DNA from: Gaiellasilicea sp963802765
Lineage (GTDB): Bacteria > Actinomycetota > Thermoleophilia > Gaiellales > Gaiellaceae
Assembly (NCBI GenBank): GCA_963802765.1
Contig: CAWDJZ010000013.1
Coordinates: 467,062-531,061 of the forward strand
Length of the DNA stretch: 64,000 nt
Direction: 5' to 3'
Shown here in pieces: positions 1 through 8,291 of this stretch (its first letter is position 1; the number at the start of each line of letters is the position of its first letter). The translations under genes and the position numbers were made by a program. The notes beneath the pieces were generated by a model. The model worked only from the letters and a program-made list of their open reading frames with translations, ran no database searches and had not been told where the DNA came from.

Positions 1-45
1 GTACGGGGGTACGGCCCGCCGGCTGGAGCGGTGCGAGCGGCGTCA

Positions 46-87
46 GCCTTTCGCGGAGCCCGGCTCCGCCGGGCGGGAGCGAAAGGC
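46..87 (+). promoter_or_regulatory. Hairpin in the glgB leader
   Basis: Perfect 9-bp inverted repeat (46-54 GCCTTTCGC, 79-87 GCGAAAGGC) with a GC-rich inner palindrome, lying directly before glgB. The right arm contains the AAAGG that would act as the glgB ribosome binding site, so folding could mask it. The first 45 bases of the window show no gene. Regulatory role is inference. Confidence 0.35.
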
Positions 88-97
88 GGCCAGGGAC

Positions 98-1954
98 GTG
101 AGGCTCGGCGAGCTCGATCTGCATCTCGCGGGCGAGGGGCGGCACGAGCGGATCTACGAACGGCTGGGCGCGCACGTCGGCGACGAGGGCGTCTCGTTCG
201 CTGTCTGGGCGCCGAATGCGCGCAAGGTCTCCGTCGTCGGCGACTGGAACCGCTGGGACGGGCAGGTCGACGCGCTCGAGTCGCTCGGCGCGTCCGGAAT
301 CTGGGCGGCGATGGTCCCGGACGCGTCGGAGGGTGACGGCTACAAGTTCGAGGTCCACGGCGCCGACGGCGAGCTGCGGCTGAAGGCCGATCCGTTCGCC
401 TTCCACGCCGAGGTCCCGCCCAAGACGGCGTCGAGGATCTATCGCTCGACCTACGAGTGGGAGGACGATGCCTGGCTCGAGCGCCGGCGCGCCTCCGACG
501 CGCTGCACGAGCCGCTCTCGATCTACGAGGTGCACGCCCCATCCTGGCAGCTGGGGCTCGGGTGGCAGGGCCTGGCGGAGCAGCTCGTCCCCTACGTGCA
601 GGAGCAGGGCTTCACGCACGTCGAGTTCCTGCCGGTGATGCACCATCCCTTCTCGGGCTCGTGGGGCTACCAGGTGACGGGCTTCTACGCGCCCGTCGCC
701 ACGCTCGGCGAGCCGGACGAGCTGCGTGCGCTCGTGGACGCGTTCCACCGGGCCGGGATCGGCGTGATCCTCGACTGGGTCCCGGCTCACTTCCCACGAG
801 ACGAGTTCGCGCTCGCCCGCTTCGACGGGACGGCGCTCTACGAGCACGAGGACCCGCGCCGCGGCGCGCACCCGGACTGGGGGACGCTGATCTTCAACCT
901 CGGCCGGAACGAGGTGCGCAACTTCCTGCTCGCGAACGCGCTCTACTGGGTGCGCGAGTTCCACGCGGACGGTCTCCGGGTCGACGCGGTCGCCTCGATG
1001 CTCTACCTCGACTACTCGCGCCGGGCGGACGAGTGGGTTCCGAACGCGTTCGGCGGGCGGGAGGACCTGGAGGCGGTCTCGTTCCTGCGCGAGCTGAACG
1101 AGGTGCTGCACGAGCGCGAGCCGGGCGTGCTCTCGATCGCGGAGGAGTCGACCGCGTGGCCGGGCGTCTCGCGGCCGACGTACCTCGGTGGGCTCGGCTT
1201 CGGCTTCAAGTGGAACATGGGCTGGATGCACGACACGCTCGAGTACTTCTCCAAGGAGCCGGTCCACCGCCGCTTCCACCACCACGAGCTGACGTTCTCG
1301 CTCGTCTACGCCTGGAACGAGAACTTCGTCCTGCCGCTCTCACACGACGAGGTCGTGCACGGCAAGCGCTCGCTGCTGGGACGCATGCGCGGCGACCGCT
1401 GGCAGCGCTTCGCGAACCTGCGAGCGCTCTTCGGCTACATGTGGGCCCACCCGGGCAAGCAGCTGCTCTTCATGGGCGGCGAGTTCGGCCAAGAGGCCGA
1501 GTGGAGCGAGCCGGCGGGATCGCTCGACTGGCACCTGCTCGACGAGGCCGACCACGCGGGCGTGCAGGCGCTCGTCCGCGATCTCAACCGGATCTACACG
1601 GGCGAGCCGGCGCTCTGGGAGGTGGACCACTCGCACGAGGGCTTTCGCTGGCTCGAGCCGAACGCCGCCAACGAGAACGTCCTCGCGTTCGTCCGCCTGA
1701 GCGCGGACGCTTCACGGACGCTCGTCTGCGTCGCGAACTTCTCGCCCGTCGTCCGCGAGGGGTGGCGCGTCGGGCTACCGGCCGCCGGGCTCTGGCGAGA
1801 GGCACTCAACACCGACTCGCGGTTCTACGGCGGCTCCGACGTCGGCAACGGGCTGGGGCTTCAGGCGGAGCCGGTGCCGTGGAACGAGCAGGCGCAGTCC
1901 GTCGAGGTGACCCTGCCGCCGCTCGCCACGGTCTGGCTCGTGCCCGACGCCTGA
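98..1954 (+). CDS. glgB: 1,4-alpha-glucan branching enzyme GlgB
   Basis: GH13 enzyme of 618 residues that makes alpha-1,6 branches in glycogen in the cytoplasm. An N-terminal CBM48 domain (about residues 30-115, with VWAPNARKVSVVGDWNRWDG) precedes the (beta/alpha)8 barrel. Catalytic signatures are visible: DWVPAHFP, DGLRVDAVASMLYLDYSR with the nucleophile Asp near residue 296, AEEST with the acid/base Glu near 349, and LSHDEVVHGK. It lacks the extra N1 domain of the roughly 730-residue enterobacterial enzyme, which is normal for the short form. GTG start chosen because it follows an AAAGG at 83-87. The next gene lies beyond a palindrome, so glgB probably ends its own unit. glgP, glgX and treZ lie elsewhere in the window. 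Confidence 0.96.
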   Translation: MRLGELDLHLAGEGRHERIYERLGAHVGDEGVSFAVWAPNARKVSVVGDWNRWDGQVDALESLGASGIWAAMVPDASEGDGYKFEVHGADGELRLKADPFAFHAEVPPKTASRIYRSTYEWEDDAWLERRRASDALHEPLSIYEVHAPSWQLGLGWQGLAEQLVPYVQEQGFTHVEFLPVMHHPFSGSWGYQVTGFYAPVATLGEPDELRALVDAFHRAGIGVILDWVPAHFPRDEFALARFDGTALYEHEDPRRGAHPDWGTLIFNLGRNEVRNFLLANALYWVREFHADGLRVDAVASMLYLDYSRRADEWVPNAFGGREDLEAVSFLRELNEVLHEREPGVLSIAEESTAWPGVSRPTYLGGLGFGFKWNMGWMHDTLEYFSKEPVHRRFHHHELTFSLVYAWNENFVLPLSHDEVVHGKRSLLGRMRGDRWQRFANLRALFGYMWAHPGKQLLFMGGEFGQEAEWSEPAGSLDWHLLDEADHAGVQALVRDLNRIYTGEPALWEVDHSHEGFRWLEPNAANENVLAFVRLSADASRTLVCVANFSPVVREGWRVGLPAAGLWREALNTDSRFYGGSDVGNGLGLQAEPVPWNEQAQSVEVTLPPLATVWLVPDA

Positions 1955-1958
1955 GGCA

Positions 1959-1981
1959 CCTTGTGTTTCTGAAACACAAGG
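1959..1981. promoter_or_regulatory. Perfect palindromic operator before the ABC exporter
   Basis: Eleven-base arms CCTTGTGTTTC and GAAACACAAGG around a single T at 1970, in the 55-base gap between glgB and the exporter ATPase gene. It is AT-rich for this genome, has no room for a hairpin loop and no T-run, so it looks like a dimeric repressor site rather than a terminator. TetR- or PadR-type repressors commonly control DrrAB-type pumps. No regulator gene is adjacent, so the cognate protein is unknown. Confidence 0.5.
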
Positions 1982-2009
1982 TCTCTCGGACCGTCGGTAG
2001 TGTGGCGGC

Positions 2010-2999
2010 GTGGGGGGTCGTCCGAACAGCATCGAGGTTGAAGGGCTCGTCCGTGAGTTCAAGAAGGGACCGCGGGCGGTAGACGGGATCGACCTGAGGG
2101 TCGAGCCGGGCGAGATCTACGGCTTCCTCGGCCCGAACGGCGCAGGCAAGTCCACGACCGTCCTGATGCTGACGACCCTGCTGCCGCCGACGGCGGGAAC
2201 GGCTCGCGTCGGCGGCTACGACGTCGTCCAGGAGGGCCCGAAGGTCCGGTCCGTGATCGGTGCGGCGCTCCAGGAAGCGGCGCTCGATCCGCTCCTGACG
2301 GGTCGCGATCATCTGCGCCTCCAGTCGACGCTGCAGGGGATCCCGCGCGCGGAGCGCAAGGCCCGCACGGAGGAGCTGCTCGGCCGCGTCGGTCTCGCCG
2401 AGGCAGCCGACCGCAAGGTCAAGGGTTACTCCGGCGGGATGAAGCGGCGGCTCGATCTGGCGCTCGCGCTCGTGCACCGGCCGCGCCTCCTCTTCCTCGA
2501 CGAGCCGACGACGGGGCTCGACCCGCAGAGCCGGACGGCGCTCTGGGACGAGGTCGCCCGGCTCGCCCGCGAGGAGGGCGTGACCGTCTTCCTGACGACG
2601 CAGTACCTGGAGGAAGCGGACGTGCTCGCGAACCGGGTCGGGATCATCGACCACGGGCACATCGTGGCCGAGGGGACGCCGCGCGACCTGAAGGCGCAGA
2701 TCGGCCGCCCAACCGTCGAGGCTGAGCCGGCCGACGGCGTCGACCGCGCCCGGATCGAGGCGGCGCTCGCCCGCTTCGGTGAGTCGGTCGTGGGCGCGCA
2801 CAAGGGCGTGGCCGTGCGCCTGAGCGAAGGAGTCACCGGCCTCGCGGACGTCGTCCGTGTCCTCGACGCCGAAGGGCTCGCGGTCGAGAACCTGACGCTG
2901 CACGCACCTTCGCTCGACGACGTCTTCCTCGCCAAGACCGGCCGCTCGCTCGAGGGCGCCGGAGAGAGCGAGAACGGCGCGGGCCCGTCGCCGGCGTAG
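2010..2999 (+). CDS. ABC exporter ATP-binding protein, DrrA-like
   Basis: 329-residue nucleotide-binding subunit of an ABC-2 type exporter. Walker A GPNGAGKST (about residue 40), signature YSGGMKRR, Walker B LLFLDEPTTGLD and the switch region TTQYLEEAD are in order. A C-terminal extension of about 100 residues matches the DrrA/CcmA-type accessory region. It heads a three-gene operon with two different ABC-2 permeases at 3061 and 3869, so the pump is probably a heterodimeric membrane channel with a homodimeric ATPase. The substrate is unknown: drugs, lipids or polyketides are typical of the family. GTG start. A palindromic operator lies about 30 bases upstream. Confidence 0.9.
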   Translation: MGGRPNSIEVEGLVREFKKGPRAVDGIDLRVEPGEIYGFLGPNGAGKSTTVLMLTTLLPPTAGTARVGGYDVVQEGPKVRSVIGAALQEAALDPLLTGRDHLRLQSTLQGIPRAERKARTEELLGRVGLAEAADRKVKGYSGGMKRRLDLALALVHRPRLLFLDEPTTGLDPQSRTALWDEVARLAREEGVTVFLTTQYLEEADVLANRVGIIDHGHIVAEGTPRDLKAQIGRPTVEAEPADGVDRARIEAALARFGESVVGAHKGVAVRLSEGVTGLADVVRVLDAEGLAVENLTLHAPSLDDVFLAKTGRSLEGAGESENGAGPSPA

Positions 3000-3025
3000 A
3001 CTTGGCGGAGCCGGCCATGAGCGGA

Positions 3026-3046
3026 GGTGCCGGCTTTGCCGGCACC
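3026..3046 (+). other. Intercistronic hairpin
   Basis: Nine-base arms GGTGCCGGC and GCCGGCACC around a TTT loop, between the exporter ATPase and the first permease. No T-run follows, so it may be a mRNA stability or partial-termination element that lowers permease expression relative to the ATPase. That role is inference. Confidence 0.4.
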
Positions 3047-3060
3047 GGAGCGGGGACACA

Positions 3061-3837
3061 GTGAGCGTGGTCGCGAGCCAGGTCGGCGCCCTGGCGCTGC
3101 GGTCCGTCACCCGCACGGCGCGCCAGCCGGCGAGCGCGATCCCGCCGATCCTCTTCCCGGTCACGCTGATGCTGGTCAACGCCGCGGGCCTCAAGGCCTC
3201 GACGGAGCTCCCCGGCTTCCCGACCGACTCGTTCCTTGCCTTCGCGCTCGCCGTCCCGTTCATCCAGGGCGCGCTCTTCTCGACGATGAACGCGGGCACC
3301 GACCTTGCCCGCGACATCCAGACCGGCTTCCTCAACCGGCTCTCGCTGACCTCGATGCGGGGCTCGGCGCTGCTCGGCGGCCAGCTCGCCGGAATCGTCG
3401 TGCTCGGGCTCTTCCAGGCGGTGGTCTACGTCGGCGTCGGCCTGGTCGTCGACGTGGAGTTCGCGTCGGGGGCGCTCGGGATCGTCGTGCTGCTCGTCTT
3501 CGCGGCGCTCGTCTCGCTCGGCTTCGGCGCGCTCGGCGCCTTCCTCGCCCTGCGCACGGGCTCGGGCGAGGCGATCCAGGGGCTCTTCCCGCTCCTGTTC
3601 GTCTTCCTCTTCATCTCGTCGATGAACGCTCCGCGGGACCTGATGACCGTCGACTGGTTCCGCTTCCTCGCCTCGATCAACCCCGTCTCGTACCTGATCG
3701 AGTGCGTGCGCAGCCTGATCATCACCGGCTGGGACGCGAGAGCGCTGGCGCTGGGGTTCGGCGTCGCGTTCATGATCGCGCTGGTCTCGCTCGTGCTCGC
3801 CGCGTTCGCCCTCAGAGACAGGCTGGCCCGCACATGA
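3061..3837 (+). CDS. ABC-2 type exporter permease (first)
   Basis: 258-residue integral membrane protein with about six hydrophobic helices, an internal short amphipathic N-terminus and the ABC-2 permease pattern near the end (MTVDWFRFLASINPVSYLIECVR, of which NPVSYLIE is the family hallmark). It partners with the ATPase at 2010 and the second permease at 3869. GTG start preceded by GGAG at about 3047. Substrate not predictable from sequence. Confidence 0.85.
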   Translation: MSVVASQVGALALRSVTRTARQPASAIPPILFPVTLMLVNAAGLKASTELPGFPTDSFLAFALAVPFIQGALFSTMNAGTDLARDIQTGFLNRLSLTSMRGSALLGGQLAGIVVLGLFQAVVYVGVGLVVDVEFASGALGIVVLLVFAALVSLGFGALGAFLALRTGSGEAIQGLFPLLFVFLFISSMNAPRDLMTVDWFRFLASINPVSYLIECVRSLIITGWDARALALGFGVAFMIALVSLVLAAFALRDRLART

Positions 3838-3868
3838 GCTTGCTCACGTTTCAAAGGCGGCCAGAGAC

Positions 3869-4636
3869 GTGAGGCTCTGGCCGGTTGCCCACGGCGTCGC
3901 GTGGCGGACGATGAAGAACGTCTTCACCAACCCGTCCCTGCTCCTCCCCTCGCTGGTCTTCCCGCTCTTCTTCTTCGTCGCGTTCGCGGGCGGGCTCTCA
4001 CAGGTCGAGGACATCCCCGGGTTCGACTACGAGCCCGGGTACACCGCGTTCCAGTTTTGCTTCGTCCTCCTCCAGTCGGCCGCCTTCAGCGGCGTCTTCA
4101 CCGGCTTCGGGATCGCCCGCGACTTCGAGGCGGGCTTCGCGCGCCGCCTCCTGCTTGCGGCGCCGAACCGGACGGGCATCATCCTCGGCTATGCGCTCGC
4201 CGCGGCGGCGCGCTGGCTCCTGACCGCCTCCGTGCTCACCGTCGTCGCGCTCATTGCAGGCATGAACGTCTTCGGCGGTCCGCTCGACGTCTTCGGCATG
4301 TATGCGCTCGCGCTCCTGATCAACGTGTGCGGGATCCTCTGGGCGTCCGGTGTGGCGATGCGCTTCCGGACGATGCAGGCCGGGCCGGTGATGCAGATGC
4401 CCGTCTTCCTGATCCTCTTCTTCGCGCCCGTGTACGTGCCGCTCGATCTCCTCACCGGCTGGATCGCAGCCGTCGCCCAGGTGAATCCGATCACCTACGT
4501 GCTCGAAGCGGTACGCGGCCTGCTCGCGGGGGACGAGGTCTATGTCGCCGCGGCCTTCGGAATCGCGCTCGGCCTCGGCGCGCTTCTCTGCGCGTGGTCG
4601 CTGCGCGGCCTGCGGAGAGCGGAAGCCGCGGGCTGA
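3869..4636 (+). CDS. ABC-2 type exporter permease (second)
   Basis: 255-residue membrane protein with about six transmembrane helices and the ABC-2 hallmark VNPITYVLEAVRGLLAG close to the C-terminus. It completes a DrrABC-like exporter. The GTG start sits in one arm of an inverted repeat (3843-3849 CTCACGT, 3867-3873 ACGTGAG) that encloses the AAAGG ribosome binding site, so translation may be modulated by folding. The leader from AAAGG to the fourth codon is nearly identical to that of glgB. Confidence 0.85.
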   Translation: MRLWPVAHGVAWRTMKNVFTNPSLLLPSLVFPLFFFVAFAGGLSQVEDIPGFDYEPGYTAFQFCFVLLQSAAFSGVFTGFGIARDFEAGFARRLLLAAPNRTGIILGYALAAAARWLLTASVLTVVALIAGMNVFGGPLDVFGMYALALLINVCGILWASGVAMRFRTMQAGPVMQMPVFLILFFAPVYVPLDLLTGWIAAVAQVNPITYVLEAVRGLLAGDEVYVAAAFGIALGLGALLCAWSLRGLRRAEAAG

Positions 4637-4672
4637 GGATTCGTCCCCGGCGGATCGGGAACCGGTCCGTCG

Positions 4673-5278
4673 ATGGCCAAGGCCGACTTCACGTATCAGG
4701 TTCGCTCCGAGGACGCGGCGCCGGTCGGGATCGAGGATTACGTCGTCCGCGCGAGCGACGGCGAGCCGGTCGGCACGGTGGGTGACCTGCTGGAGCGCGA
4801 CGGCGAGCGGCTGCTCGTCGTCGTGTCGGGCGTGCCGCCGCTTGTGGGGGAGCGTCGCGTCGTCCCGTGGCGCCAGGTGGAGAGGGTCGACCACGACGCG
4901 GTGGCCGTCTGGCTGACGCTGGACACGCCCGCGTTCGAGCGGGAGGCGCCCGAGCTCGACCGGGAGCGGGCGGTCGAGGCGGGAGAGGGCGACGCGGAAG
5001 CGCGGCGCCTCGACCGACCGCCCGAGGACTTGATTCCGGCCGCGCAGGGACCCGAGGTGCGCGGGCCGGTCGACAGGACGATCTGGCTGAAGATCTTCGT
5101 CGCCTTCGCCGCGACGAGCTTCACCGCGCTCCTCGCGACCATGGCCGTCTTCCTCGCCGGCGACAGTACGTGGGCGCTGCTCTTCCTCGTCCCTGCCTCG
5201 CTCGCGGTCGTCACGGCCGTATTGGCCTACCGTGCCTACCGCGAGCCGTACGAGCCGCAGCCGGCCCGGAAGTCCTAG
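4673..5278 (+). CDS. PRC-barrel domain membrane protein
   Basis: 201 residues. The N-terminal part (about residues 18-80: GIEDYVVRASDGEPVGTVGDLLERDG, then LVVVSGVP and RRVVPWRQVERVD) has the look of a PRC-barrel, a small beta-barrel module that binds partner proteins or RNA. An acidic linker is followed by two transmembrane helices (about 140-190) and a short basic tail. It follows the exporter operon by 36 bases and may be cotranscribed, but a functional link is not evident. It converges on coxE with a 3-base gap. Confidence 0.6.
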   Translation: MAKADFTYQVRSEDAAPVGIEDYVVRASDGEPVGTVGDLLERDGERLLVVVSGVPPLVGERRVVPWRQVERVDHDAVAVWLTLDTPAFEREAPELDRERAVEAGEGDAEARRLDRPPEDLIPAAQGPEVRGPVDRTIWLKIFVAFAATSFTALLATMAVFLAGDSTWALLFLVPASLAVVTAVLAYRAYREPYEPQPARKS

Positions 5279-5281
5279 CCT

Positions 5282-6369
5282 CTAGCTCCGCAGCCGCGCG
5301 ATCGCGTCCGCGGTCGTCTCGAGGCTCTCCAGGTTGTGCCCGCTTGCGAACAGGTCGACGTGCGGCAGCGCCGCCTTCATCCCGCGCGCGAGCGGCACGT
5401 AGTCCGGGCTCTCCTTGAGGGGGTTCAGCCAGACGATCTTGTACGCCAGGCGGTGCAGACGCTGCATCTGCGCGGCCACCAGCTCGGGCTCGCCGATCTC
5501 GAGCCCGTCCGAGCAGATGACGACCACCGCGCCGCGCGCCAGCCCGGGATGGCCGAACTGGTCGAGGAAGCGCCTTCAGCGAGGCGCCGATCCGGGTGCC
5601 GCCGTCCCAGTCCTCGGTCTGCGCCGCGGCCCGCCGGAGTGCTTCGTCGGGACGTGCGGTGGAGAGCGGGCGGGTGAGCCGGGTGAGGCGGGTGCCGAAC
5701 GCGAACGCCTCGAAGTGCTGGTCGGCGCGCAGCGCCGCGTGCGCGAACACGACGAGCGCCCGCGAGTACGCGGCCATCGAGCCCGAGACGTCCAGCAGCA
5801 GCACGAGCCGCCGCCGCCGCCGCCGGCGATCGCGCCAGGCGGGCAGTGACGGCTCGCCGCCCGTGCGGAGCGCCCGGCGCAGCGTCCGGCGGAGGTCCGG
5901 GTCGCCGGACCGGGACGGGCCGCGCCGTCGCGTTCGCCGCTCGGGCACACCCAGCCGGAGACGGCTCATCAGGCGGGCGAGCTCCGCCAGCTCCTCGTCC
6001 GAGCAACGCGCGAAGCTCTTGTGACGGAGTACTTCGACCGGGCTCGCGAGCGCGACCCCGGGGGTTCCGTCGACCTCGGTCGAGGCGCCGTCCGGCGGTC
6101 TCGCACCCGCGACCTGAAGCCGCACGTCCGTTCGGCGCGGCGGGCTCCCGGGCCGGCGCGATGCCGCCGAAGAAGGCGCGGAAGACGCGGTCGTACACGG
6201 GGAGCTCGTCGCGGCGGGCGACGAGCGTCACTCGGCCGGCCCAGTAGAGGTCCTCCTCCGGCACGTGCTCGACCGCCTCGCGGAACGCGACCAGCCGGCC
6301 GGTTCCCACCGGGAGCCCCGCCTCCCGCAGCGCGCCGCCGAAGCCCACGACGCGGGAGACAGCGCTCAT
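5282..6369 (-). CDS. coxE: CoxE-like VWA domain protein (frameshifted here)
   Basis: Belongs to the CoxE family of von Willebrand factor A proteins that work with a MoxR-type ATPase to mature or insert the metal centre of CO dehydrogenase-like enzymes. The N-terminal part (MSAVSRVVGFGGALREAG...) is in one frame. The centre holds the MIDAS motif DVSGSMAAYS in a second frame. The C-terminal part (VVICSDGLEIGEPE, WLNPLKESPDYVPLARGM) is in a third. Single extra bases near 6150 and near 5575 explain both shifts, and joined conceptually the protein is about 362 residues, normal for the family. The ATG start overlaps the region just after the upstream ATPase stop (4-base gap), so the two are coupled. 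Could be a real pseudogene, but conservation on both sides of each break argues for sequence error. Confidence 0.8.
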
Positions 6370-6373
6370 GCCG

Positions 6374-7246
6374 TCACTGGAGCAGCTCGGGGATGCGCGC
6401 CTCGACCGACACGAGGTCGTCGTGGCTCTTGAGCGCCCAGCCCAGCGTCGCGCGGGCGCCGGCCTCGGTCACCTCGTCGAGCCCGAGCACGCTCAGGGCC
6501 TCGGCCCAGTCGATCGCTTCGGCCGCTCCGGGCGGCTTGAGCAGGTCCATGCCCCGCAGGCGGGCTACGGCGAGCGCAACCGAGCGGGCGAGCCGCCCGC
6601 CCGCGGCCGGCACGCGAAGGCGGATGATCTCCGCCTCCCGCTCCTGGTCGGGATAGTCGATCCAGTGGTAGAGGCACCGCCGCTTGAGCGCGTCGTGCAG
6701 CTCGCGCGTCCGGTTGGAGGTGATCACGACCGCCGGCCGGCTGCCGTCGGCCGAGCCGACGGTGCCGATCTCGGGGATCGTGACTGCGGAGTCCGAGAGC
6801 GTCTCGAGCAGGAACGCCTCGAACTCGTCGTCGGCGCGGTCGAGCTCGTCCACGAGGAGCACCGCCCGCGAGCCGGCGCGCACCGCGGCGAGCAGTGGCC
6901 GCTCCTGGAGGAACCGGGAGCCGTAGAGCTCGTCGACCGTGTCGTCGGCGTCGAGCTCCCCGGCCTGGAGCAACCGCGCGTAGAGCAGCTGGCGGGCGTA
7001 GTCCCACTCGTAGAGCGCCTGCCCCGCGTCGATGCCCTCGTAGCACTGGAGGCGCACGAGGTCGGCGCCGAGCACTCGCGCAAGTGTGCGGGCCACCTCG
7101 GTCTTGCCGACGCCCGGCTCGCCCTCGAGCAGCACGGGGCGGCGCATGGCGAGGGCCAGATGGAGTGCGACGGCGAGGCTGTGGTCGGCGAGGTACGACT
7201 CGGCGCGGAGCGCCGCCTGCAGCTCGGCAGGGCTCCCGAACTTCAC
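6374..7246 (-). CDS. coxD: MoxR-family AAA+ ATPase (CoxD-like)
   Basis: About 290-residue AAA+ ATPase: Walker A GEPGVGKTE, Walker B AVLLVDELDRADDE, sensor 1 VVITSNRTRELHDALKRRC and an arginine-finger region. In cox loci this ATPase (CoxD) partners with the VWA protein CoxE to assemble the Mo/Cu active site. It is transcribed away from coxG and towards coxE. I prefer the GTG at 7246 because AAGGGGG lies about 8 bases upstream; an in-frame GTG at 7267 would add seven residues but has no ribosome binding site. The two divergent cox units are separated by only about 60 bases, so their promoters must overlap. Confidence 0.88.
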   Translation of the reverse strand: MKFGSPAELQAALRAESYLADHSLAVALHLALAMRRPVLLEGEPGVGKTEVARTLARVLGADLVRLQCYEGIDAGQALYEWDYARQLLYARLLQAGELDADDTVDELYGSRFLQERPLLAAVRAGSRAVLLVDELDRADDEFEAFLLETLSDSAVTIPEIGTVGSADGSRPAVVITSNRTRELHDALKRRCLYHWIDYPDQEREAEIIRLRVPAAGGRLARSVALAVARLRGMDLLKPPGAAEAIDWAEALSVLGLDEVTEAGARATLGWALKSHDDLVSVEARIPELLQ

Positions 7247-7308
7247 CGCTTCATCCCCCTTGCCCACTGGTGTAGCGTAGTCGCCGTTCCCGTCGGCCCG
7301 GGAGGCAG

Positions 7309-7827
7309 ATGAAGCTCCAGCACGAGTTCGACGTGCCCGCTTCGCCCACTTCGACGCTCGAGCTCCTGCTCGACCCGGAGCGCGTCGTGCAGTGCATGCC
7401 CGGCGCCACGCTCGTCGAGATCCTCGACGACGGGACCTGGAAGACGACGATGGCCGTGAAGCTCGGCCCTGTCGGAATGGACTTTCTGAACGACGTGCGC
7501 GTCGTCGACCAGGACAACGCCGCCGGCACGGTCCGGCTGTCCGTCAGGGGCCGCGACAAGCGTGGCCGAGGCGGCGTCTACGCGGCGGTCGACGCGCAGT
7601 TCCAGGACACCGAGGGCGGCGGGACGCGTGTGCGGATGGACACCGACGTCAAGTTCTCCGGCCAGGCGGCCCAGCTCGGACGCCCCGCCTTGATCGAGGA
7701 CGTCTCGACACGCCTCGTCGACGACTTCGCGCGCCGCATCGGCGCGCAGCTCGGCTCCCCGGCGCCCGACGCCGTTCCCGAGCTCGCTGATCCCATTGCC
7801 GGCCCACGAGAGGGAGGTTCGAGTTGA
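7309..7827 (+). CDS. coxG: CoxG / SRPBCC-family protein
   Basis: 172-residue CO dehydrogenase subunit G-like protein of the SRPBCC fold. The pattern MKLQHEFDVPASPTSTLELL, then CMPGATLVE and GRDKRGRGGVYAAVDAQ, is typical. CoxG is thought to recruit or anchor the enzyme at the membrane, although this copy lacks an obvious C-terminal transmembrane helix. It is the first gene of the plus-strand cox operon; GGAGG sits 3 bases before the ATG and the stop overlaps the TTG start of coxS. Confidence 0.85.
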   Translation: MKLQHEFDVPASPTSTLELLLDPERVVQCMPGATLVEILDDGTWKTTMAVKLGPVGMDFLNDVRVVDQDNAAGTVRLSVRGRDKRGRGGVYAAVDAQFQDTEGGGTRVRMDTDVKFSGQAAQLGRPALIEDVSTRLVDDFARRIGAQLGSPAPDAVPELADPIAGPREGGSS

Positions 7828-8282
7828 GAGCCATTGCCCTGACCGTCAACGGCGCACGCCGGGAGCTCGAGGTCGAGCCCCGGCAGGTCCTCGTCTACGC
7901 GCTGCGAGAGCAGCTCGGCCTCACGGGGACGAACGTCGGCTGCGACACGACGTCGTGCGGTTCGTGCACCGTGCACCTCGACGGCGAGTCGGTGAAGAGC
8001 TGCACCGTGCTCGCGGTCCAGGCGGACGGCCGCGAGGTGACGACGATCGAGGGTCTCAGCTCGAACGGCGAGCTGCACCCGCTGCAGCGCGCCTTCCAGG
8101 AGCACCACGCGCTCCAGTGCGGCTACTGCACGCCGGGGATGATCATGGCAGCCGCGAGCTTCCTCCAGGAGCACCCGAGCCCGAGCGAGGACGAGATCAG
8201 GCACGGTCTCGAGGGCAATCTTTGCCGCTGCACCGGCTACCACAACATCGTCAAGGCCGTGCAGGCCGTGGCGAGCGCCTAG
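7824..8282 (+). CDS. coxS: CO dehydrogenase / xanthine dehydrogenase family [2Fe-2S] subunit
   Basis: 152-residue small subunit carrying electrons from the Mo centre to FAD. Two [2Fe-2S] clusters are visible: plant-ferredoxin type Cys40, Cys45, Cys48, Cys60 and the helical-domain cluster Cys99, Cys102, Cys134, Cys136 (CGYCTPGM, CRCTGYHN). TTG start overlaps the coxG stop as TTGA, with AGGGAGG 7 bases upstream. Intact, unlike the following coxL. Confidence 0.95.
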   Translation: MRAIALTVNGARRELEVEPRQVLVYALREQLGLTGTNVGCDTTSCGSCTVHLDGESVKSCTVLAVQADGREVTTIEGLSSNGELHPLQRAFQEHHALQCGYCTPGMIMAAASFLQEHPSPSEDEIRHGLEGNLCRCTGYHNIVKAVQAVASA

Positions 8283-8291
8283 GGGGACGGG

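Noticed and set aside
1959..1981. Terminator of glgB
   Set aside because: One-base spacer between arms, modest GC and no T-run; an operator explains it better.
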